A DNA stretch of 28,238 nt. Origin: a virus. A program made the translations under genes and the position numbers. The notes beneath the pieces were generated by a model. The model was given only the letters and a program-made list of their open reading frames with translations. It ran no database searches and had not been told where the DNA came from. Where the stretch lies: IMG/VR virus record IMGVR_UViG_3300027851_000103, positions 1-28,238 of that record. One strand, given 5' to 3'. Of the stretch, positions 7,850-13,771 are shown piece after piece; the first letter of the stretch is position 1, and every line of letters starts with the position of its first letter.

Positions 7850-8206
7850 CTACTTCGCATATTGTTTTGCTTGACTCTCATGCAAGCGGTTGGCGTATGC
7901 CGTCGCTGCACTTGGCGTTCTAAATTTACCGAGATGCTTGCCAGTTTTCTTAAACATCTCGATGGCCTCTTTATTCGACACGACACGACCATCATCGCTG
8001 ACTGTCGGTATGAGTATCTCACCCTCGTCAGTCCCAATAGAAATCGACCGCACTGTGCTTATTGAGCCGTCGCTGTTCTTAGCAATCGGGCGTGCGTTCA
8101 GGTCTATGTTACCTTTCTCAATCATACCAGACTCTAATGACTCAGGCTTAGCTGAGGAAGCCGGCGGTGGAGGTGGGGGCGCTGAGTTATTGCCTGCTAC
8201 GCACAT
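7850..8206 (-). CDS. Small 'MC...PPPPPP' protein with GNIDLN-type domain
   Basis: 118 residues. It begins MCVAGNNS followed by six prolines (residues about 11-16). The rest ([26 protein letters not shown] ... [31 protein letters not shown]...A.AYA..LH) is a domain I recognise from many phage virion proteins, often as a module of larger internal or tail proteins. Its function is not established to my knowledge. The ATG lies 2 nt beyond the portal stop codon. The MC start resembles that of the 72-residue and gp14-like proteins of this phage. Confidence 0.72.
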   Translation of the reverse strand: MCVAGNNSAPPPPPPASSAKPESLESGMIEKGNIDLNARPIAKNSDGSISTVRSISIGTDEGEILIPTVSDDGRVVSNKEAIEMFKKTGKHLGKFRTPSAATAYANRLHESQAKQYAK

Positions 8207-8208
8207 AA

Positions 8209-9912
8209 CTACACTCCCAACATTGCACCCAGAGCGTTCTGCTGCGGGTTGATTTGCGTTTCACTTAAAGCCTTCGCGGCTTCCACTGCCTGTGCGGCCT
8301 GCACCTGCTGTTCCATTTGCTGCTGCTGCTGCGCGCGGCCTTCGCGAATTGCATCGCGCTTTTCGACCGGCGTGATGATGCGAACAGGCGCGCCACCCTT
8401 GTTGCCGAGAATCTGCGCAGCTTCATCAGCATCAAGATTATCCATCACATCGGGGTTGCCAGTGGCCTGCGCCATCAGCGCAAGGTTCTGCACATAGCCA
8501 ATGGTGCGGGTCACTTCTTCTTGCTCCTGCGCCTGACGGAAGATCGAGAGGAATTGCACCTCAAGCTTCACGTCTTGCAGCTCAGGCGGCGGCGGCGACA
8601 CTAGCATGGGGTTGCCGTCCATATCCTGCGCGGTCATCATCACATCAAACGAGCGATCAATAAGCGGCTCAAGCACCTCGTCGTTCAGGCGCTCAACCAC
8701 AGGGCCGAGGCCGATAAGCTTCTCAGCTTTGCGCTCGATGATTTCAGTCGCGGTGATTTGCCCTCGCTCCATTTGGTGAAGCATCAGGAACAGGTCTTTG
8801 TAGCATCCGTGCTCGATGCGCTGCTGCACTTCCTGAATGTCAGCCACAAAATGCTGAAGGTTCGGCTGCACGGTCTGCGCCGGCGTTGCGTTCACGCCCT
8901 GCCCCATACCGTCAACGAAATTCTGTGTGCCAGGGTCGAGCGAGTATGCAGCCCCGCCGTGCTTCATCGCGCCAGGCAGGTTCACCGCAGGGTCAATTTG
9001 CTTGTCAACCGCGCGCGCCTTTTTCTTTGTCATGGCTTGCAGCGAGATGGCATCGCCAAGCACGTCACTGCCTGGGTGTCCCGTCCCATATGCATCACGG
9101 CCAATGACTTTCCATCGCGGGCACATGAATGGTTTGCTGTCGAAGCCCTCGGTCGCGAGAATTTCGTCTGCGTTCGAGCCTTGCTCCCACCAGATCGAGC
9201 GCCACGGTTTGCCACGCCAGCCGAATAGGCCAGGCATGAACTCGTCATTCGGTTCGATCATGTGGCAGACAACTAGCGTCGAATCGAGCTGGCCACGGTT
9301 GTAGAGATTGCGGGCCGAACGCGAGAGCTTCTCAACGCCAAAGCGGCGGGCTGCCTGCCCTACCGTCCACTGCATCTCACGCACCATCGTGCTGATTTCA
9401 TCGCGGTCATCAGACGCCAGCCAGTATTCACCAATCGTCAGGCCGTAGCCGCGGATAATGTCTTGCCGGTCTTCGTACAGCATGATGACGCCAGTGCCGA
9501 AGGTGCCAAGCTCCTCGTAGCAATTCGACAGTACGTTGTAGACGTTGCTGTTCGCAAACATCCCAGCCATGCGGTTCTCGACTTCTTCAAGCCAAAGCTT
9601 GATTGAGCCGTGCTTCATCATGTCGGGGTCTGGCGTGGTCAGCTTGAACCACGGGCGAGCTGGCGAGGTGATGCCAGCCATGAGGCCAGATGCCAGCGTG
9701 CGCATCGCGTAGGTCGCGGTGCCATCGTAAATCTTACGGGGGCGCTTGGTTCCTCGGTTGGCCTCAGTCGTCAGCCATCGGCCTCGGGTCGGCAGAATGA
9801 AGTCCTGCTGATCTTTCCAGTCGGATTCCCACGGCGTGCGGTCAGCCTTCATCGCCTCGAGCCGGCGTTCAAGATACTGCCGAGGCTTTGATTTGTAGCT
9901 GAAGTCAGCCAT
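8209..9912 (-). CDS. Portal protein (head-tail connector family)
   Basis: 567 residues. The N-terminus '[34 protein letters not shown]' followed by '[32 protein letters not shown]' is diagnostic of the portal / head-to-tail connector family of BPP-1-, epsilon15- and T7-type phages. Twelve copies form the channel through which DNA enters and leaves the head. The C-terminal part (about residues 470-567) is rich in Gln, Ala and Glu and probably forms the long helical crown. Length fits the family. It lies downstream of the terminase genes and upstream of the scaffold and capsid genes. Confidence 0.92.
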   Translation of the reverse strand: MADFSYKSKPRQYLERRLEAMKADRTPWESDWKDQQDFILPTRGRWLTTEANRGTKRPRKIYDGTATYAMRTLASGLMAGITSPARPWFKLTTPDPDMMKHGSIKLWLEEVENRMAGMFANSNVYNVLSNCYEELGTFGTGVIMLYEDRQDIIRGYGLTIGEYWLASDDRDEISTMVREMQWTVGQAARRFGVEKLSRSARNLYNRGQLDSTLVVCHMIEPNDEFMPGLFGWRGKPWRSIWWEQGSNADEILATEGFDSKPFMCPRWKVIGRDAYGTGHPGSDVLGDAISLQAMTKKKARAVDKQIDPAVNLPGAMKHGGAAYSLDPGTQNFVDGMGQGVNATPAQTVQPNLQHFVADIQEVQQRIEHGCYKDLFLMLHQMERGQITATEIIERKAEKLIGLGPVVERLNDEVLEPLIDRSFDVMMTAQDMDGNPMLVSPPPPELQDVKLEVQFLSIFRQAQEQEEVTRTIGYVQNLALMAQATGNPDVMDNLDADEAAQILGNKGGAPVRIITPVEKRDAIREGRAQQQQQMEQQVQAAQAVEAAKALSETQINPQQNALGAMLGV

Positions 9913-9922
9913 TCATTACCAC

Positions 9923-10438
9923 CTACTCAGCCGCAATCGCGGAGCCGAGAGAAACAGCAATGCACGCGCTACCCGCGTCACCATCAGAGAAGTATGCAAT
10001 GCAGCCAGCGAACTCGGTTGCGTCCGGCTGCGTGGCCACGGTGTAAACCGGCAGCTCAAGCGGCAGCTCGATGGCAATGCGGTCATCACCAACAGTGGCA
10101 ACCGTGTTACCAAAGCGGTCTTTGGTTTCGCTGATCGTCATCGCACGCGCAGTCAGCGTGTACGTAATCTCATCTTCTTCTTCTTCAGGGTCAGTGACCA
10201 GCGCGCGGAGGCGGTAGTTCGTCGGCTCGTTGATGTCGTTGGCGTACAGTGTGGCCGTAGTGTCCACAGCGTATTCGTTCACCTTGTCCCATACGTTGAG
10301 GCTGGTGCCACGCTCGACAACAACCTTCAGACCCGCATAGGTGCCTGAAAGCGTTAGGTCTACGAATTGGCCAGGGTAGACTGTGACAAGCGCCGATGCG
10401 CCTGCCGCCGTGAATGTTCCGCTTGCGCTCGTTGCCAT
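9923..10438 (-). CDS. Beta-rich virion-cluster protein, function unknown
   Basis: 171 residues. The first ~100 residues resemble a small beta sandwich ('ALVTVYPGQFVDLTLSGTYAGLKVVVERG...WDKVNEYAVDTTATLYANDI...YRLRALVTD'). There is an acidic loop (residues about 83-90, PEEEEDE), then 'ITYTLTARAMTISETKDRFGNTVATV' and a hydrophobic end. It lies between the 72-residue 'MC' protein and the portal, where related phages often carry a head decoration or fibre-like gene. I do not recognise a named family. Confidence 0.65.
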   Translation of the reverse strand: MATSASGTFTAAGASALVTVYPGQFVDLTLSGTYAGLKVVVERGTSLNVWDKVNEYAVDTTATLYANDINEPTNYRLRALVTDPEEEEDEITYTLTARAMTISETKDRFGNTVATVGDDRIAIELPLELPVYTVATQPDATEFAGCIAYFSDGDAGSACIAVSLGSAIAAE

Positions 10439-10447
10439 GGCTTGCCC

Positions 10448-10666
10448 CTACTGTCCGATAAGTTTCTTTTGCATCGTGTTTGCTTCGCCGGTCACACCCA
10501 TGGGGCTAGTGGCGACGGTTGATGCCGAACCTGCTGCTGCACGAGCACGGCTACGTTCATCGGTACGTGCGCGCTGCACGGCTTCATCAGCCTGCTTCGG
10601 CGGTGCGGGCGGCTTTACAGGTTCAGGCGGTGGCGGGGGCGCGGCGGGCGCAGAGAACATGCACAT
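10448..10666 (-). CDS. Small 'MC...PPPPP...KLIGQ' phage protein
   Basis: 72 residues starting MCMFSAPAAPPPPPEPVK. A proline-rich N-terminus is followed by a charged helical stretch (EAVQRARTDERSRARAAAG) and a Ser/Thr/Gly/Pro loop, ending QKKLIGQ. Small proteins with this plan (MC start, proline run, Arg-rich helix, '(K)TLLG' type end) are common next to portal or terminase genes in podoviruses and other phages. Their role is unknown. A longer in-frame start at 10903 would overlap the upstream membrane gene widely; the ATG at 10666, 2 nt past that gene's stop, is preferred. Confidence 0.7.
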   Translation of the reverse strand: MCMFSAPAAPPPPPEPVKPPAPPKQADEAVQRARTDERSRARAAAGSASTVATSPMGVTGEANTMQKKLIGQ

Positions 10667-10668
10667 AG

Positions 10669-10974
10669 CTAAACTCCAAGGATTACGATGATTGCGGTCA
10701 GGTAGCCGGCAGCTACCGAGAGCGCTGGCAGTGTTTGCGATAAGCGCCAAAGGCCGTAGAGCTTCTCGTACTCTTCGCCCTTCTCTTCGCTGTATGCCAT
10801 GAGCTTCGTGTAAAGCTCTTCGTGCATGTACGCGCTGGCCAGCGACAAGACGCCAAAGATGCCAGGGATAATGCCCGCGTCGATGCGGCGGCCAAGAAGC
10901 CAACCCGAGATAACGATGAGCAAAAGCGTCAGGATGTAGCCGATGACGAGTGCGTTAATTGAACGATTGTACAT
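10669..10974 (-). CDS. Three-helix inner-membrane protein (holin candidate)
   Basis: 101 residues with three hydrophobic segments: about residues 9-27 (LVIGYILTLLLIVISGWLL), 32-50 (after a charged RRID turn) and 82-101. A charged loop EEKGEEYEKLYG separates the last two. GGAG lies a few bases before the ATG, and a copy of the phage-wide motif lies just upstream. The size and number of helices would fit a class I holin, but no lysozyme gene is adjacent, and many phages have unrelated membrane proteins here. No specific family was recognised. Confidence 0.65.
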   Translation of the reverse strand: MYNRSINALVIGYILTLLLIVISGWLLGRRIDAGIIPGIFGVLSLASAYMHEELYTKLMAYSEEKGEEYEKLYGLWRLSQTLPALSVAAGYLTAIIVILGV

Positions 10975-10984
10975 GCATGCTCCG

Positions 10985-11000
10985 TTGCGATTTCCTCAAT
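10985..11000 (-). promoter_or_regulatory. Phage-wide motif copy before the membrane protein gene
   Basis: The minus strand reads ATTGAGGAAATCGCAA, differing from the consensus at one position. It lies 10 nt before the ATG at 10974. The 16 bp upstream element at 11023-11038 has the same spacing to it as the pair at 7415/7453. Confidence 0.62.
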
Positions 11001-11022
11001 ATGCCAGAATTGCGGCAAGGCA

Positions 11023-11038
11023 ACAACGCAGGATATTC
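11023..11038 (-). repeat. 16 bp upstream element, copy 2 of 2
   Basis: Identical on the minus strand (GAATATCCTGCGTTGT) to 7453-7468. It lies in the short gap after the terminase stop codon. Confidence 0.7.
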
Positions 11039-11051
11039 CTAACATTGATGG

Positions 11052-12515
11052 CTACACAGCGAACGGGTCGTAGTCAGGTCGCCGCGACTGAGTGCGTGGC
11101 GCTGCGCCGTACACCGACTGAGCAAGCACAGGGAATGCAAACGTCAGTGCTAAGGCATCAGCTCGGTTGGGCGACGGAAGGCCGCGGTCTTTGAGCGCCT
11201 CTTTTGGCTCAAGCTGAATCTTGCCGTCCATGCGCGGCACGGTTTCAATGCCGGTCAGGTCGTCGCGCAGCACGTTGTCTTTGGGTATTGCACCGCCAGA
11301 CTTCAGCCAGTCGCGCATCTCGCCCCACATTTCAGCACGCTTGTTCAGGTAGCCGGCGCTGGTCGGCTTGCCCGAGAACCAGACGATTTGCCAGCCACGC
11401 CCCATGGTGCTGCCTGCTGACACGATGCCAGTGCCATAGCCGCCATCGACAAACACGGCCTGAGCTTTGTGCTCGTCTTGCAAGCGGGCGAGAATGTTGG
11501 CCACATGCACATCGTTGTCGTTCTTCGGCATGGTGAGAAGAACCTCGCTAAAAAGACCCTGACGCTTGACAATCACCAGCTCGTCATCACCAGACCATGC
11601 AGGGTCAACGCCGAGAATGACCGGCGCGAAGTCGTATTGCTCTTTGCGTAGGAAGCGGCCAAATGCTGCATCCACATCGGCTTCGGAGATGAACTGCTTG
11701 GCTGACATCGAGGGGAATACGCCGCGAACACGCACCTTCACAAAGTCTGAGTCTTCGCCGTAATCCTCAACCCACTTGGCGATCTGCACCTTGTTCGTGC
11801 CATCGACCGTGCGGCTGTCGATCTGCCTGTTCACCCATCGGTGCTTCCATCTGCGGAAGCACTCACGGAAGCGACCAGTTGCCCGTGTTGGGTTACCAAA
11901 TGCAATCCAGATGATTTCGGTGCCCTCGTCGGTCAGCGCGCCTTCTGCCACCTCCCACACCTTGTCAGCGATTGCTGAGCCTTCGTCGAAAATGAGGATG
12001 ATGCGCTTGCCCTCGTTGTGAAGACCAGCGAACGCCTCGGTGTTGTTCTCGCTCCACGGCACAGCGTCGGCGCGCCATGAGCGGTCATGCTGCGGGTCGG
12101 TCGAGAAGATTGCGGTCGCTGTGGGTTTGAACCAGTGGTTGTTCTCGCCAAGCCTGAACCACTTGGTGATCTCAGGCCAGGTCTTTGTCATGAGCTGCTT
12201 CTCGGTGTTCGCCGTAACGACCACCTTGCAGTCTTCGCAGGTAGACATGCCCCAGTGCGTCACCTGCCCGATGAGCGCTGACTTGCCAATGCCGTGGCCG
12301 GATGCGACTGAGATGAGAAGAGGCTGGTGCCGTGTTGCCTTATTGCGCAAGTGCTTGCCGATGACGCCAAGGATGTCATCCTGCCACTCGCGTGGGCCAT
12401 TGCTGTTCGACAGCTCGCCTTCGCCCCATGGGTAAGCATAACGCACAAAGCCACGAGGGTCGTGGGTATAGCGCGCGATGTCTTCGATTAGCTGCTGCTC
12501 GGGGTCAACCGCCAT
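11052..12515 (-). CDS. terL: Terminase large subunit
   Basis: 487 residues; packages DNA into the head using ATP and cuts it with a nuclease domain. Walker A is at about residues 71-79 (ASGHGIGKS) and Walker B with the catalytic acid at about 171-178 (RIILIFDE). The C-terminal RNase H-like nuclease carries 'LGVDPAWSGDDE' (D304), 'AVFVDGGYGTG' (D357) and 'NRADALALTFA' near residue 460, which give the expected acidic metal ligands. All key motifs are intact and the length is normal. It is preceded by the small subunit and a tiny membrane peptide gene. Confidence 0.95.
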   Translation of the reverse strand: MAVDPEQQLIEDIARYTHDPRGFVRYAYPWGEGELSNSNGPREWQDDILGVIGKHLRNKATRHQPLLISVASGHGIGKSALIGQVTHWGMSTCEDCKVVVTANTEKQLMTKTWPEITKWFRLGENNHWFKPTATAIFSTDPQHDRSWRADAVPWSENNTEAFAGLHNEGKRIILIFDEGSAIADKVWEVAEGALTDEGTEIIWIAFGNPTRATGRFRECFRRWKHRWVNRQIDSRTVDGTNKVQIAKWVEDYGEDSDFVKVRVRGVFPSMSAKQFISEADVDAAFGRFLRKEQYDFAPVILGVDPAWSGDDELVIVKRQGLFSEVLLTMPKNDNDVHVANILARLQDEHKAQAVFVDGGYGTGIVSAGSTMGRGWQIVWFSGKPTSAGYLNKRAEMWGEMRDWLKSGGAIPKDNVLRDDLTGIETVPRMDGKIQLEPKEALKDRGLPSPNRADALALTFAFPVLAQSVYGAAPRTQSRRPDYDPFAV

Positions 12516-12518
12516 GGG

Positions 12519-12611
12519 CTATACGAATGCGGCACCAATCAGCATGCCGATGACGATGATGGCCAGCACAGCGACGGTGCCAGCGGTTACGAGCAATAGG
12601 TCTTTAAGCAT
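12519..12611 (-). CDS. Tiny single-helix membrane peptide between terminase genes
   Basis: 30 residues (MLKDLLLVTAGTVAVLAIIV and further hydrophobic residues), nearly all one transmembrane segment. Three ATG codons follow each other (12617, 12614, 12611). The last is preferred because GTGAGG lies 6 nt upstream of it. The gene overlaps the end of the small terminase gene by 8 nt and ends 3 nt before the large terminase start, so it is embedded in the packaging operon and would be translated with it. No family was recognised. Confidence 0.5.
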   Translation of the reverse strand: MLKDLLLVTAGTVAVLAIIVIGMLIGAAFV

Positions 12612-13152
12612 CATCATCCTCACCCTCGGCAGCTTTTGCACGAGCACGCGCCTTTGCAATGCGGTCAGCAAGGGCAACGGTTCCGCTGTGCTCGATTTGT
12701 TCTTTGAACGCTTGTACAGCAACGTGCTTACCAAGCAGCTCAGTGCGCTTGATGCGACTATCAAGCTTGATCTTGCGCGTGTAGCCAATCAGGTTGCCCT
12801 GCTTGTCGCGCTCCTCGAACGTGTCGATGCCCTGCACTAAGCCCTGACGCCAGATTAGCGGCCATTGGCTTGGCGGTTTGATTGCACCGGTTTCGTCGTA
12901 CAGGTCAGAAATATCGGCCTCAGCTTCAGCGGCCAAACGCTTGAGCACCCACGCCGCGTCAATCTTGGCTTCCCGCGCAACTTCAGCCATCCCCTCAGCA
13001 ATAGCCTTAGCAACTTCAGGGTACTTCATGATGGCAACAGCCTGCTGTTCTGCGGACTTCGCGCTATAACCAGCTTCAATTGCCGCCTGCTTGCCATTGC
13101 GACAAATGAGGTATCGTTCAACGAACAGCCTGTGCTTTGGGTTAAGTGCCAT
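12604..13152 (-). CDS. terS: Terminase small subunit
   Basis: 182 residues. The N-terminal DNA-binding domain 'MALNPKHRLFVERYLICRNGKQAAIEAGYSAKSAEQQAVAIMKYPEVAKAI' is typical of the Terminase_2 (XtmA) family, with a helix-turn-helix at about residues 18-45. The middle is helical ('AWVLKRLAAEAEADISDLYDETG') and probably makes the ring. 'PSQWPLIWRQGLVQGIDTFEERDKQG' and 'KIKLDSRIKRTELLGKHVAVQAF' are also family-typical. The protein recognises phage DNA and starts packaging. It is the first gene of the minus-strand virion unit, with a motif copy 20 nt upstream. Confidence 0.9.
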   Translation of the reverse strand: MALNPKHRLFVERYLICRNGKQAAIEAGYSAKSAEQQAVAIMKYPEVAKAIAEGMAEVAREAKIDAAWVLKRLAAEAEADISDLYDETGAIKPPSQWPLIWRQGLVQGIDTFEERDKQGNLIGYTRKIKLDSRIKRTELLGKHVAVQAFKEQIEHSGTVALADRIAKARARAKAAEGEDDDA

Positions 13153-13171
13153 GCCATCAGAATAGCATTGC

Positions 13172-13187
13172 TTGCGATTTTCTCAAC
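13172..13187 (-). promoter_or_regulatory. Phage-wide motif copy before terminase small subunit
   Basis: The minus strand reads GTTGAGAAAATCGCAA, one mismatch to the consensus. It lies 20 nt before the ATG at 13152. Just upstream on the same strand is GGATTATCC (13191-13199). Confidence 0.62.
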
Positions 13188-13213
13188 GATGGATAATCCG
13201 AACAAAAACGGCT

Positions 13214-13444
13214 GTCCCACCGTCCCCATCTAGTCCCCGTTTAGATTGTCAGAACATGGGACAGAAAAAACCCAATAACTCCAATATATTATATACTATG
13301 TCCCTCTTGTCCCTCTTCTATTTGGTAAAAAGGTATAATGGTTGGTAGTGGGTATATGCATGTTCACATAATCATTACAGTATGTAGAAGTATCCCATTT
13401 CTGTGGTGTCACCATGAGCTATGTCTCGGGACAGGGACAGGGAC
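13214..13444. repeat. Cluster of nine GTCCC/GGGAC motifs
   Basis: GTCCC at 13214, 13222, 13233, 13300 and 13309; GGGAC at 13258, 13428, 13434 and 13440. The left group points one way and the last three copies the other (GGGACAGGGACAGGGAC, 6 bp period). A 9 bp tandem repeat TGTCCCTCT occupies 13299-13316. A pentamer would be expected about once or less in this length, counting both strands. Confidence 0.75.
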
Positions 13445-13504
13445 GAATAAACCATTGTAAAACCTCAATTCACAAACAATCCGCTAACGTAACGATATTT
13501 GGCG

Positions 13505-13520
13505 TTGCGGTTATCTCAAT
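13505..13520 (-). promoter_or_regulatory. Phage-wide motif copy in the divergent region
   Basis: The minus strand reads ATTGAGATAACCGCAA, one mismatch to the consensus. It has the orientation of the minus-side sites but lies closer to the plus-strand gene at 13571, so it could serve leftward transcription or act as an operator for the rightward promoter. Confidence 0.6.
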
Positions 13521-13570
13521 GCTCATGTAGCTTCAATTTACAAATTCTATAATAAGAAACGGAGTCGTTA

Positions 13571-13771
13571 ATGCGTAAATTTACACGCGAACAGAGGTGT
13601 GATGCGGCGCTAATTTGTCGTCGCTGGAGAATGGAAAAAGGTCTATCCCAGTATCAGGCTGCTAAGATTCTCGAAACACACGCGCCAATTATTTCGCTAG
13701 CCGAGAGCGCAGATCATCGCTGCCCAAAGTGGCTCGTCGCTACATTCTTATATGGGATGGGTGATTTATGA
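13571..13771 (+). CDS. Small XRE-type HTH regulator
   Basis: 66 residues. 'ALICRRWRMEKGLSQYQAAKILETHAPIISLAESADHRCPKWLVATF' (residues about 14-60) forms a helix-turn-helix of the XRE/Cro type, although the recognition helix is unusual. It is the first gene of the rightward unit and overlaps the primase-helicase start by 4 nt (ATGA), so it is probably co-translated. CGGAG lies before the ATG and a TATAAT box at 13548-13553. It may control the GTCCC cluster or the motif at 13505, but that is untested. A role as a Cro-like early regulator is an inference. Confidence 0.65.
   Translation: MRKFTREQRCDAALICRRWRMEKGLSQYQAAKILETHAPIISLAESADHRCPKWLVATFLYGMGDL

Larger units (their letters stand above)
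13153..13570. promoter_or_regulatory. Divergent control region, possible replication origin
   Basis: These 418 bp hold no gene. They separate the leftward virion genes from the rightward replication genes and contain two phage-wide motif copies, nine GTCCC/GGGAC pentamers, an AT-rich core (about 13280-13300) and TATAAT boxes at 13334-13339 and 13548-13553. The region faces the primase-helicase gene, so an origin is possible but not shown. Neither TATAAT has a convincing -35 box at 16-18 nt. Confidence 0.6.

Noticed and set aside
9336-9346. TTCTCAACG in the portal gene as another motif copy
   Set aside because: Only the TTGAGA core matches, the GATAATCGCAA part is absent, and it is inside a coding region.
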